Both the position numbers and the translations under genes were made by a program. Positions 34,796-44,968 of a stretch of 64,000 nucleotides of DNA are shown here, piece by piece. The DNA lies in assembly GCA_950295325.1 (NCBI GenBank), contig OX485805.1, positions 8,990,501-9,054,500 of the forward strand, in the 5' to 3' direction. Below the pieces are notes generated by a model that saw only the letters and a list, made by a program, of their open reading frames with translations, had not been told where the DNA came from and did no database searches. The DNA comes from Polytrichum commune. Lineage: Eukaryota > Streptophyta > Polytrichopsida > Polytrichales > Polytrichaceae. Within the stretch, counting starts at the first letter, position 1, and the number at the start of each line of letters is the position of its first letter.

Positions 34796-36336
34796 ATATC
34801 CCAGGACATGAAGCTTTGGATAGAACAAGAACTGGCTCCGAAATTAAAACCTCAACAGATTTTAGCAGAACATTTCATGATGGTAAAAACAAATGTAGAT
34901 CTTGAAGGAGAAAGAAATATGACACGTGATGACTGCTTAAAGATGAAAGATGTTTTAAATATAGCTAAAAAATGGAACAAAAAAACCAACAACATTCTTG
35001 TGATACAACAAGTGTGAATATGTGGATTCAAGAACATCTTGAATTTGTGTTTTTTACTAAGAAGCATCAACTGCACCTGATACATGTTTTACTTTGGGCA
35101 TTCAACTCCCTTGGCAACAAAAGAAAATGTGTGATTTTGGTCACAAAAGTCTTATTCCATGCGATGCAACATTTGGTATTAATAAATATAAAGTAAGTGT
35201 TTGTTTTTTAACTTTATTTTTTAATTATTAATTTCTATTTGTTTGTATTTTATTTTTAGTTTGGACATGATATTGACTTCGCTCATTGAATTGTGACAGT
35301 ATTATTTGTTTACTATGATGGTGTTTGATTCATTTTCAAACGGCATTCCTGTAATGTGGATCATTACAAGTAGTGCAAAAACATCGGATATGGCAATTTG
35401 ATTGAACGCAATTAATGAGAAGATGAAAAGACTAGATATTGAGTAGAAGCCTAATGTTTTTATTGTGGACAATGTTGATGCAGAAATCAATGTCATCATG
35501 TGAGTTTTCTTTATTTTATAATAAGACTATACAAAAAAAATTTAGTTTTTTGATACATTTAAATAATTATCTTCATTTTATGTTTGTTTAGGATTAACGC
35601 ATCTAATTGTTTTAACATACATAATGATGTGGGGAGTATCAACTTTCAATTATATTGTGTTTATGGCATGTAAGATATTAGCTCAATCATTTGATAAAAA
35701 AAAATGTAATAAAGAAGTGAGACATGACGTTATGCGAAAGCTTGGAGAAGTCATGTATATGGGGGCATTTAGAAAATCAGTACTTAAAACATTTGAAGAT
35801 GCTCAACTAAAAATTGTACAAATATTTTGTGATTACCTCGACGAGGTAAAATTTATTCAGTATTTTATGACCACATGAATGGGCAAAATGGGTATAAATT
35901 CGGTTTAACTTTTTTTACTTTCTTATGTCAACTTATTAATTTTTATTACGCCATGTTTAGTGAATTTTCAAATAATTTTTTTTTAAATAATTAATTGGCA
36001 TATAAGTGTATTATTATCTTTATTTCTATATAATGTTGATTAATTATGTTTTGAACATGTGACAGATATGTGGATTAATAAACTACATATTAATTCAGCT
36101 TTTGCATCGTATCATGGTTAAATATTCTTAGAAGTAAAGATGTCAATATGGATGATGTCATATTTCCTAGTTCAAAATTGGAGTCTATCATTGTTTCTGA
36201 TAGAAGCCATGGTCCAGATGTAAAGTATTTGGTCTATTATCTGGATACGGAATGGGCCTCTTGTACATGTACAAAAACATCTCAGACAGATATATGCAAG
36301 CACATTCTATGTGCATTGCATACCATGGCATGTTAG

Positions 36337-36930
36337 GATGATTCACAACTTCTCAGGGTATGTGTTTCATTTTATAAATCCGTAAATGGTGGAAATTGAT
36401 GTTTTCCTCCATCTCTTTTAAATGATGAGAGTATGATTTTTTCCCCTCTTTAGATGATCTCACGGATCAACCTATATCCGTTATTACTCCAGAATTAGAA
36501 TTAGGAACAAATCATCCTTCATCAAGTGAAACACAACCCAAAACAAAGACATTATCTAAGGAGGTAGCAAATATTACAGGAGTTGGTGAAATAAAATCCA
36601 GAATGTGAAAAATATGCCGTATCAAATATTCAGAAGATGCATATTGAATTATTAGAACTTAGAGAATGTTTGCAAAGTGAAGTTCTACATCCATATGATC
36701 CCTTAACAGAAGTCGTTGATGAGTAGGGTGTATCAATGAAAAGGAAGAAGCCTTTGGTAGAGCGTATGTACAAAAAGAGATTTTTTATTTTTTATTTTTT
36801 ATTTATTTTTTTAATACAAGATAATGAAGTATGGAATTTGATTGTACCATGTTTATTGGGAGTTTATTAAATCTAGTTTTAGAGAATGTATCTATTATTA
36901 TTTCTTGGTCTTCATAATTGTTTTTTTGCT
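36337..36930. other. No gene; continuation of the MULE region
   Basis: After the SWIM finger frame there are only short frames. Some, such as ITPELELGTNHPSSSET near 36485, could be the degraded C-terminal tail of the MULE transposase. A TTTTTATT-rich stretch lies at about 36780-36815. Confidence 0.35.
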
Positions 36931-37230
36931 TTATAGTGATTTGCAATTGCTCATAGAGGTGAATTGAAAATATATGTCTACCCTTACCACAACAACTTTG
37001 ATTCCATTGTTTTGGTAATCCCGTTGAAACTCAAGTACTAACGACGTTAAAACATTCCACTTTCCATGTCTGTTCCACCGTGTATGTAAATTGCTATAGT
37101 CCATGGATTTACAAAGCACCACCTTGGAGCATGAATATAAGGTTGATCCAAAGAGAAATAATCCTGCCAGACTAGAAGCAGGTAAGCATACTAGCAGGAG
37201 GAACAGAAACATGGCAAGTGGTAATCTCAT
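36931..37230 (-). CDS. ORF with signal-peptide-like start, doubtful
   Basis: From the internal Met at 37230 the minus strand encodes RLPLAMFLFLLLVCLPASSLA, a textbook secretion signal with a cleavage-type ASSLA end. It is followed by GLFLFGSTLYSCS and about 65 unrecognised residues. The FLFGST block recalls the ALFVFGDS start of plant GDSL esterase/lipases, but the Asp of GDS is missing. If related, it is a decayed first exon. No downstream GDSL exon was found. Confidence 0.25.
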   Translation of the reverse strand: MRLPLAMFLFLLLVCLPASSLAGLFLFGSTLYSCSKVVLCKSMDYSNLHTRWNRHGKWNVLTSLVLEFQRDYQNNGIKVVVVRVDIYFQFTSMSNCKSL

Positions 37231-37499
37231 TTCTTGCAAGGCAGGGATTAGATCACTTGTTGCTGACACTGCTCTGCTGTTACATACCGTAGTCCAGGAA
37301 AGTGCAAATACCTTGGGTCTGTAGAGTCACTTATTTTCAACCCAAGTTAGATTTTATGAACATACCAGATCTTGCTATTTCCTGCAGTCAGAAACTTTAG
37401 ACTGATGCTTTCTTTTATGTAATTCTAAGTACTGTGGAATTCTTCATAGCACACAGATACTCCAGACTTGGATAACATGTTGAAGAATTTTCTTTCTCA

Positions 37500-38101
37500 G
37501 GGCCACTTCACACACAAGGCTGAAGGCCCTTGACCATGGCAATGTAAGAGCTCTCATTGGTCGAAAAGGCGGAGGCCGTCCAAGTTCACTTCACACTAGG
37601 AGGTGAAGGCCTAAAGGCCCAAAGAAAAGTTCGTGGATGAAAAGTCTACATGGAGTCTTACATGGCTAGTTGTGGATAAGGGTGCATGGTCTACCGGAAT
37701 TTGCGTCAGACCCACCTCCAAGAGGTGGGCTTGACGCAAATTATGGGAGACCATGACTTTTTTAATATTTTTTCCAGCAGGACAAATTTCAGGACAAACT
37801 GCATGGCAGATTCCAGGACATATTCCAAAACTGATTCCAAGACAAACAAACACCACCAAGTAGTTATCTTAAATTAATAAACTTGGAGACATATTATATT
37901 AAACCAAATCCTCCCCTCTTTTTCCGCCAACAAAATATGCAATGGTCCCGCAACATGGTTCATTCTCACTTCACACTATGCTTGAGGGCCAAAGACTACA
38001 TAAAATGGCTTTCCCAACACCCATGGTACGGCCTTTGGATGAGAGTCAAGGGTCCTCACCATTACAAGGTCACGGCTCTTGGCTCATGTGTGAAGTGGCC
38101 C
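37500..38101. mobile_element. PIF/Harbinger-type MITE, 602 bp, TSD TCA
   Basis: Ends GGGCCACTTCACACACA and TGTGTGAAGTGGCCC are inverted copies, flanked by TCA on both sides (37497-37499 and 38102-38104). Interior blocks (CATGGTCTACCGGAATTTG, CACCTC..AGAGGTGGG) match the shorter element at 4658-4982. A second pair of near-ends inside (about 37570-37610 and 37960-37990, CTTCACAC) suggests one element inserted into another of the same family. Confidence 0.7.
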
Positions 38102-38149
38102 TCAATAAGACATGTCTTAACATTGGATTACTGCTCATAATATGCTAAC

Positions 38150-38217
38150 CAATTTAGGTTCAATAGACTTATTTGACCACTTAATGAGCATGAGAATCTT
38201 CACCTTGATAATGAATT

Positions 38218-38252
<35 letters not shown>

Positions 38253-38370
38253 AATATGAGGGCAAATGGCTACGGGCACGAGTTGGATTTGCTAAATATC
38301 TTGCATAAATTATGTGTTTCATATCTAGGAGAAGTGGGTGCAAAGAGAAAAGTATCCTAATAACAGACAT
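38150..38370 (-). repeat. Dispersed repeat family R1, copy 7, split by (TA)n
   Basis: Reverse orientation of R1: ATTTGACCACTTAATGAGC, ATGAGAATCTTCACC, TTGATAATGAAT, then a (TA)n run at 38219-38249 and TTTCATATCTAGGAGAAGTG. The microsatellite expanded exactly where other copies have the ATATGAATATC block. Confidence 0.5.
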
Positions 38371-39540
38371 GTACCTTATGTAGCCAAGTCATGCTACTCC
38401 ATTTCCAACAATCATCCAAAATGAAGGAAGACAATTGAAATGTACACATTATATAATCTCGTTTAACTCCCTGAAGATTTCAGTTGCAAAACTCTTGCTT
38501 GTAAAACAATTGGTGTTGCTTCAGGATCTGCCCAAAATGAGGGGATTATCCATTATGATTGAATTGAGAACAATTAGGTAATTAAGCTAAAGACTAAAAA
38601 CTTATCAAGCTTGAGTGTCCCAATGGCTTGTTTTTGCTGAGCAGCTGCAGCTAGGAGTAACAAGCCTGCCGGCAAAGAAATTGGTATCTGGTTGAAGGAC
38701 GCAAAATGCATTTAAAAAAACATCAACTAATCCATCAGGCAGAACCTCACGTGCTTGACCACCTTGTTTATTATTTGCCTCCCGAGTCCCTATACGTTTG
38801 CAAAGTGGTTAACTGAGTAGCAAGTAACCATACTACTTGGCTCTCAACAAATAGACAAAATGAAAGGAACACATCTGAAATGTACATGTTATGAGGTCTC
38901 AGATGACTCTGAAGATTTCAGGTGCGACATTGTTGACGATTGTAAAATAATTTGATGTTGCTTCAGGGTCTGCCCAAATGAGAGGATTAATTGCTCATGA
39001 GTACTAAATTGAGGTCAATTAGGTGATTTTGTTAACCCTAACAATTTCTCAAGCTTGTGTGTCCCAACGGCTTGCGTTTGCTGCACACCCGCAAAACATA
39101 AGTTAAATATATATTATATTTTAAAATTTTAAAATTCAAAATTTTGGTTTCATTTTAGAATGACAAAGTCCCTTTCAATTGTAAGTGACAAAAATTATAA
39201 CCTCAGTGCTAATTAGGATTTTGTAATATTTTTGACTTCCAAGTTAATTACATGCTTTATTGGCAGTTTCACTTTGAAAGTGAAATCTAGTCAATTACTT
39301 ATTTACTCAATGGAAGTGAACATATATATATTGGATTTGAGACCTTGAAAATGAAGTGCACTCAATATGGGATTTGTGGACAAGTAGCCTTCAAAAGTGC
39401 AAGTACAATAGTTTTTTCAAAGTCGGGCGGGCGGGCAACAGTTTTCGGTCCGGTGCAGAAAAAATGACAGGCGGCTGCCCCTTACAGGATATTCCCCCCC
39501 CCCCCCCCGAAAAGTTCGTGGGGGGCATTTAACGTCCCCC
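38371..39540. other. No gene recognised; internal duplication and C tract
   Basis: The block at about 38395-38660 (CCATTTCCAACAATC, AATGTACACATTAT, GTTGCTTCAGGATCTGCCC, GTGTCCCAATGGCTTG) is repeated in diverged direct form at about 38835-39080. A run of C lies at about 39494-39510. No coding sequence supported. Confidence 0.45.
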
Positions 39541-40062
39541 ACTTAGCAGGGGATGGCAATGTGGCCGAATTTAGTGATGCCGGTGAGGCCCTGCGAAGAG
39601 TTTATTATTATTATTATTATTAACGGCCCGCCCACCCTGGAATCGGATTAATGTTCTCCCTCTTTAGTATGACATGTTTGGGAATCACAAAAAAATGTAT
39701 TATTGAGGTGTCATCTTCTCATTAATATTACAAATGGCATAAGATTGTCGTATTATTGAGGGAATGCATAAACATAAGTATTATAGACAACGAGTTTAAG
39801 CAATATAGATGGTATGAAAGAATAATCTATAACTCCAAACAAATTTAAATATTTTGAAGACCTCTTGAAATAGGAGTCCAAAGATCTTTGGTGTTGCCTA
39901 CCTAAGTTAGTAATTGTCGTCTGACCTAAATTTCTTACTAACTTTTGAGAACTAATAATTTCATTAAAACCAAACTATAAAGAGTTCTCTAATAAGAAAC
40001 TAGACAACAATGATGCATGGCATTTGGCATCAAGATATTGGTGATACTATATCACCCATGTA

Positions 40063-40722
40063 TAGTAGGGTCCAAAAATATTTCGAATTTTTGGCTTGGA
40101 GTAGGATGAGAATGAAAACTACAAACTTTGAAAACCTCTTGCATGCTCAAAAATTCATCAATTCACGAACCGTAAACTGTGTTGGAAAGATAAAAGAGTA
40201 TACTTTGACAATATGGAAAATTTCCATTACAAAACTAGAAAATTATACATTTAATTTTTTTATCATAATATAGTATCTACCATCTAGTGCTACCACCTCT
40301 TGCTGAAATAACCGCTTGCATTCTATCATGCATAGTTCTAATCAAAGTTTGGAGTTGCTCCAAAGATATTGTATCCCATGTTGATTGAATACTTTGTGCC
40401 ATTTCCTCCTTGTTTTTGGGTCTAGGACGATGTCGTAACGAATCTTTGACAATCTTCCATAAATTTTCTATGGGATTTAAATATGGAGAGTTTGCATGCC
40501 AAATTAGTTTTGCCAGACCATGAGCTTGTCTCCATTGCAACGTGAGCGAGCTATGGTGGACTGGAGCATCATCTTTCATAAGTTTCAATTGTTTAGGGTG
40601 ATCATGTACAAAGTAAAATTTGCTTAAGGTTGCCTCATAAACAATGGTTACAAAATCGCTTGCTATTCTTTTGTCTGAAGGCATAATAACAAGAGGACAT
40701 TTATCAAAGCCAGTAAATGCAC
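40063..40722 (-). mobile_element. Tc1-type element, truncated, nested in pogo copy A
   Basis: The left end TAGTAGGGTCCAAAAATATT follows TA (40061-40062) and resembles Tc1-type termini (CAGTRGGTCCAAAA). The right end is gone: sequence passes straight into pogo sequence at about 40723, and comparison with pogo copies B and C shows some 110 bp of host element missing as well. So one deletion removed the right terminus and part of the host. It encodes the C-terminal half of the transposase at 40277-40684. Confidence 0.7.
40277..40684 (-). pseudogene. Tc1-type (DD34E) transposase, C-terminal 135 residues
   Basis: Catalyses cut-and-paste of Tc1/mariner elements. The frame of 135 codons, with no stop, carries the second catalytic Asp in LMKDDAPVHHS (residue 38) and the Glu in SPYLNPIENLWK (residue 73), exactly 34 residues apart: the DD34E spacing of Tc1. 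The end reads MHDRMQAVISARGGSTRW, the usual Tc1 C-terminus (R..AVI.A.GG.T.Y). The N-terminal DNA-binding domain and first Asp are missing because the element is truncated near 40722. The open frame points to recent insertion. Plant mariners usually have DD39D, so this type is notable here. Confidence 0.88.
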
Positions 40723-41223
40723 CCCAATGATAAGTGAAGTTCCCAAGTAGTTCCCAAGTGAAAATGGATGTACTTTAGATGTACATAACATAAATGACAG
40801 ATTTTCTACCATTAACTACCTCTTTGATATGACAAAACAAAGATTCTAGATGCCGCATTATCGAGTGTCGTAGTCGTATATGAGAGGGAGTTTTGAACTA
40901 AAAAGTTTGGTCATGCAAAAATGTGTCGTAAGATCAAGGGTGTCATTTAAACGAGTGGTGTATTATTGAGGTTAAAATGTACCCGGAGATAGGGCCCAGT
41001 GGCTGCTAAAGCACCGCAGGTCTTGCGCCTTTGCAGCCTGTGAAAATCGGGAAGAGCTATTACTGGTCATACAGTACTCATAACTGCATCAGGTCTCCAA
41101 AGTGAACAGCCTCTAGCCGATTGGACAATGCAGGTCAGGGAAGTCGCCAAATCGGGTCTGTGGCTTTAATTGGGGAAAAGGATTGGCTCTGAGGGTTGGT
41201 CTGCTACTCGACCCCATAAGTTA

Positions 41224-41586
41224 GGGCCAGTTCACATTATGGCCAAACTTCTAGAGGAGAAGCGTTTCGACCAATGAAAATGTAGAAATGTGCAAAGTCC
41301 GTCCTCTCGGCCTTCACGCTAGAGGCCGAAGTCCAAAGGACGTCGCCTCCAAAAGAGCCTAGGTGGCAGCACTTTTAGGAAGATATGGCGCCAAGAGTTC
41401 GGCCTCTTGAGCCAAGTTTGGGTCGAGCAAAATGCTCGACTCAAACTTCCGTCGAGAGGCCGGACAATTTTTAGCCGTGGATTATTTTAATATACTTCTT
41501 CAACCCAAAGGCTCCTCCTCTCCACATAGTTTGGTCTAGAAATGTGATGCTTCTCCTCTCAACTTGGGCATAGTGTGAACCGGCCC
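41224..41586. mobile_element. PIF/Harbinger-type MITE, 363 bp, inside rRNA pseudogene
   Basis: Left end GGGCCAGTTCACATTATGG continues to AACTTCTAGAGGAGAAG; right end is the inverted CTTCTCCTCTCAA, GGGCATAGTGTGAACCGGCCC. The left flank is TTA (41221-41223), the right flank TAA (41587-41589), so the duplication has one changed base or the boundary is shifted. The flanking rRNA resumes at GGCTGTCGGTGG. Confidence 0.7.
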
Positions 41587-41621
41587 TAAGTTAGGCTGTC
41601 GGTGGTCCTATCCATCCTTTA

Positions 41622-42154
41622 GGGCCGCTTTACACTTAGAGGCCGGGCCAATTCGTTGTGTAAGAGGCTTGAAATCCTCATTTGTGATTGGTCAAAAGGC
41701 TCAAATCGGCCCCAACCCCTTTACATCTAGAGGCCGGGCCGATTTGGTGGTATGATTTTTTAAATTAAAAAATGTATGTTATGACACGGCCCGAGCTCGT
41801 TGAATTGGGTGCACCCAAAATGGAAGGCCAATTCTTGGCCTAGAGGCCAATGTCATATTCCACTAAAAAAATCTTCTTAAATAAAGTATAATTTTTTAAA
41901 GTGAACTAGATCCATTGGATTATGTGGAATCTAAAGGCTCTATCTTAGATTATGCTACATCCGTTGGATTAGGCCAATTTTTTTGAATCAGCTTGGCTTC
42001 TTGGCCCGAGGGCCTTTACATATGAGAAAATTGGCCCCCGGTATAATCTTATTATAATGTGTAGTAGAGGCCAGCCTCCAACCCAAAAAAGGCTGAAATT
42101 TTGTGCAATCGGCCTCAAGGGAAATTGGCCCGGCCTCTAGGTGTAAAGCGGCCC
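41622..42154. mobile_element. PIF/Harbinger-type MITE, 533 bp, TSD TTA, inside rRNA pseudogene
   Basis: Ends GGGCCGCTTTACACTTAGA and TCTAGGTGTAAAGCGGCCC are inverted repeats that extend into GGCCGGGCC. TTA flanks both sides (41619-41621 and 42155-42157). Removing the element and one TTA restores ATCCTTTAGTCTTTCGGAA, the rRNA sequence, so insertion is proved from the sequence alone. The element at 63426-63958 has the same length and nearly the same sequence in inverted orientation. Confidence 0.9.
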
Positions 42155-42437
42155 TTAGTCTTTCGGAACATGTAGCTAGAGGTGTCAGAAAAGTGACCGC
42201 AGGGATAACTGGCTTGTGGTAGCCCTGCGTTCCTAGCGACGTTGCCTTTTCGATCATTCGATCTCGGCTCTTCCTATCCTTGTGAAGCAGGATTCAACAA
42301 GTGTTGGACTGTTCACCCATGAATAGGGAACGCGAGCTGGGTTTATACCGCTGTGAGACAGGTTAGTTTTACCCTACTGATGCTCGATGCCGCAATAGTA
42401 ATTCAACTTAGTACGAGAGGAACCGTTGATTCACATA

Positions 42438-43072
42438 TCGTAGACATGCTACTAACCGTGCATATTTGGGTTTCAAATGGTTTTCCACAAGGTGGGTTAA
42501 ACCTTTTTAATTTTTTTTTTTAAATTTGTAATTAGTAAATGAGATGAGAGTATTGTGGTAAAATGAAATGACAATTGTATTTGAGTAACCTTTCTACAAT
42601 CAAGTTCACAACTATATGCATCAATGTGTGATCAATGTGCCATTCACTAACCGTGCATGTTAGGTTTCACTAAAGGAGCTACAAATGTTGCCCTCTTCTT
42701 TGTAGGCATAGGAAATTGATGAGGTTTTGATATTGTCCTTTTGACTTGTGTAGCCATTTTCTTCTCAAGTTGTTGTTGAATTTTTGCTTCTTTTTTGGCC
42801 CTGGCAAGGTCTGCTCTTTTCATCTTCATCAAATTGCGACATCTACACCTTGCTATGTGATTTGACTGAAGGAAACTCCATGATGAGTGTGAGTTGACAA
42901 TGATGTTTTAGGTCATTGGCGCGGTCATGATTGAGTTTGAGAGACATCGGACGGTTGAGATTGCATGTGATATAATTTGACGGCCGAGATTAAAAGTACA
43001 CGGTAAGTGGCATGGTGGAGTATCCTGACATGCACGGTAAGTGGTGTTGCACGGTCAGTAGCATGTCTACGA
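42438..43072. mobile_element. TIR element with TA duplication, 635 bp, inside rRNA pseudogene
   Basis: Terminal inverted repeat of about 25 bp: TCGTAGACATGCTACT, then A or G, then ACCGTGCA. TA flanks both ends (42436-42437 and 43073-43074); joining the flanks gives GATTCACATAGTTGGTC, matching 25S order. TA duplication suggests the Tc1/mariner superfamily, but the ends are unlike the pogo and Tc1 copies here. Subterminal copies of ACCGTGCA lie near 42650 and 43033. A minus-strand frame at 42647-42832 encodes a Lys-rich, coiled-coil-like peptide (KKEAKIQQQLEKKMATQ) of unknown function. Confidence 0.7.
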
Positions 43073-43220
43073 TAGTTGGTCATTGCGCTTGGTTGAAGGG
43101 CCAGTGGTGCAAAGCTACCATGTGCAAGATTATGACTGAATGCCTCTAATAAGTCATAATCCATGCTAGGAGCGGCGCTTTCTACCTCCCCGGTTGTTAC
43201 CCAACTACTAGTATGGGTGC

Positions 43221-44330
43221 CCGTGCGCCCCCGTAAGCATGTGTTGAGAGCACCCCCGCACCGGCGGAACCAGTGTTCAAGATTAAAGCCTTCATATGAG
43301 TTTTATTTTGAAGAGTTTTCAAATTGCAGGCCTTCTGTTGAAGGGTTGGTTCAAATCCAAGACGTCAATCCAAGAATACATAAACGAATTACAAAACTTA
43401 TATTAAACTTGTACATGAATTATAAGGTACATGTTTTCAGTACAATGTGAAGAATTAAGAATCAACCATCTAACTCTACTTCTTGTAGGGACAATGCCTT
43501 ACGCTTGCTGGTTCTTGTGGTGAGCAGATTATATTGAGGACTTCAAGTGACATCTTCATTTTCAATTTGGAGTTGCATCTTGAAGGCTTGTTTTGAGAAA
43601 GGTATATTTTTGATCCACTGAGATTCTGCCTCACCGTCCCCAAAAAATTCCCAAAAAATCTCCCATCCGGAGGGCGGGGGTTTCCAGGGTCGGGTGTTAT
43701 TTTGGCCCCGGCTACACACAAACACTTGGCCATTTTTCATGCCTCCCTGTAAAAGTCGGGCGTCCAAGCGCTTGTCCCCAAACAATGTAAGTAGGACATC
43801 CGATTCCCACCTGTATGTGATGTGGTCATACCAAGGCTATCACACCGTGAAGACCTCACCGAGGTTTAAAATAAATGAGAGGTAACAAAGCAACCCTCAA
43901 GGTGTTTACTTAGTCATAGGCATCCAACATACTAAGATTATGGGGATCAAATTCGATATCAAAATTAAATCGTGACGCGCCAAGATCAGTTGTCTAATGA
44001 TAGACTCCAAGAAGTGCGCCAATGGTGGGCCTTTCGGTAGAAGGGAAGTAGCGGATGCAATCTTCTTTGGTAAGCGCTTGCAGAAGGGTTGAAGTTGAGG
44101 CTTCGTTAGAGGGCAGTAGAGCTTCTGACGTCTGGTGAGGTCAATTCTTGCAGGAGATTGTTGATCTCTTGCATGATGGTGTCTTCAAAGGGCCGACTCC
44201 GAGAGACCCAAGTGCCGTTGGGCGAACATGTACTGGTTCGGGGGCGGTTGTAGCTTGGTAGCGATCGAAGGGGGACCAACTAGGGGGGGGGGGAGGGGGG
44301 ACATGATGGGTAAGTATGACTCGATCCGGG
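43221..44330. other. No gene recognised; G-rich tract
   Basis: No coding sequence supported. A G-rich tract at about 44283-44310 (runs of G split by single A) could form a G-quadruplex. Some GC-rich sequence at 43195-43270 may be the far 3' end of the rRNA pseudogene or spacer. Confidence 0.4.
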
Positions 44331-44968
44331 GTTATCGCAACCCTTGCTAGCTCCCCTTAAATTATCTACACCATTTTTCAAGTCTAGCAGGTTTCACAAG
44401 CGCTAACCTGCACATCCCACATACGCGCATGATTAGCTCCCCATACCAACATCCAAGCTCATGGCTTGGTTACCAAACCCTCCTACACATGCATTCAAAA
44501 CTTTCTCCTTAGTAGATAGCGAATGGTTTGGTGCGAACTTCCATCCATGGAAATCCAATTTTGAGTTGATTATCGTGTTGCCGGAGCAACACTATAACAA
44601 CCCAAAGCATATTTGACAACTATGTCCCCACATTGGGCCAATACGTATAGTTGTCGCAATCCTCGCTAGCTCCCCTTAACTATATTGACCATTTTCATTT
44701 CTAGCAAGAGTCACAAACGCTAGCCCTTCGCATTCCGCCATGCTAATGGTTAGCTCCTCCTACCCTGGACCTTATAGTTCATAGGAGGGGAACCAACCCT
44801 CCTACTTTGCTCTTTCGGGACACACCCCTTAATCGGTAACCAATTCTTAGATGTGGACTTCCATCCATGAAAGTCCAATCTTATGTTGATCATCGCGTTG
44901 CCGGAGCAACACTACAACAACCCGAACCATATTAGGCAACTATGCCCTCACATTGGGCCAATGCCCAT
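44331..44968 (+). repeat. Direct tandem duplication, period about 319 bp
   Basis: Unit 1 starts at GTTATCGCAACCCTTGCTAG (44331) and unit 2 at GTTGTCGCAATCCTCGCTAG (44650). Both continue through CTCCCCTTAA, a CACAA.CGCTA block, GATTAGCTCC/GGTTAGCTCC, CTTCCATCCATG.AA, TTGCCGGAGCAACACTA and end at CACATTGGGCCAAT. Substitutions are frequent, so the duplication is old. It has no open frame. Confidence 0.7.

Larger units (their letters stand above)
33753..36336 (+). pseudogene. MULE-type transposase with SWIM finger, intron-containing, broken
   Basis: Mutator-like transposase related to FAR1/SWIM proteins. Start at ATG 33753 (MAELQDIFY). Recognisable parts in order: IPYDRVNEFIQAEG (N-terminus); a DNA-binding part with KTRQGSKLARHEGGPSRKRG; DMKLWIEQELAPK and MTRDDCLKMKD; then EASTAPDTCFTLGIQ and CDATFGINKYK, where the D of the DATFG motif is the first catalytic Asp; FDSFSNGIPVMWI; FIVDNVDAEIN; LGEVMYMGAFRK and FIQYF. 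A C-terminal SWIM finger (CTCT..QTDICKHILCALHTM) spans about 36268-36327. Introns with GT..AG ends remain, for example 34024-34137 and 35194-35260. Several in-frame stops, one frameshift after FVFF (about 35050) and a solo LTR (34430-34795) break it. Confidence 0.8.
39651..40979 (-). mobile_element. pogo/Tigger-type element copy A inside rRNA, TSD TA
   Basis: Begins ATGTTCTCCCTCTTTAGTAT and ends GTATTATTGAGGTTAAAATG; TA flanks (39649-39650 and 40980-40981). Joining the flanks restores the rRNA order (AATCGGATTA to CCGGAGATAGGG), so rRNA supplies the empty site. Shared interior with copies B and C shows it is the same family. It was later invaded by a Tc1-type element at 40063-40722, with loss of about 110 bp of its own sequence. 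Confidence 0.75.
39545..43220 (+). pseudogene. 25S rRNA pseudogene split by nested transposons
   Basis: Large-subunit rRNA sequence appears in six pieces on the plus strand: 39545-39650, 40982-41223, 41587-41621, 42155-42437, 43073-about 43220, in 25S order. Landmarks: GTGATGCCGGTGAGGCCC; CTCATAACTGCATCAGGTC; AAAAGGATTGGCTCTGAGGG; CTAGAGGTGTCAGAAAAGTG; GGGATAACTGGCTTGTGG; ACCCTACTGATG; the sarcin/ricin loop stem AGTACGAGAGGAACCGTTG; and GTGCAAAGCTACCATGTG near the 3' end. Insertions account for the gaps. One true deletion of roughly 1 kb or more joins CTGTCGGTGG to TCCTATCCATCCTT. Many substitutions and the (TTA)n expansion show it is not a working gene. Some positions differ from typical plant 25S more than expected for a young copy. 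Confidence 0.88.

Noticed and set aside
36931-37269. Confident call of a GDSL esterase/lipase
   Set aside because: Only a signal-like start and a weak FLFGST block are visible; the catalytic GDS motif is incomplete and no later exon was found.
42155-42437. Well-preserved rRNA domain taken as a working 25S gene
   Set aside because: Upstream and downstream parts are missing or interrupted by transposons, and conserved positions are changed.
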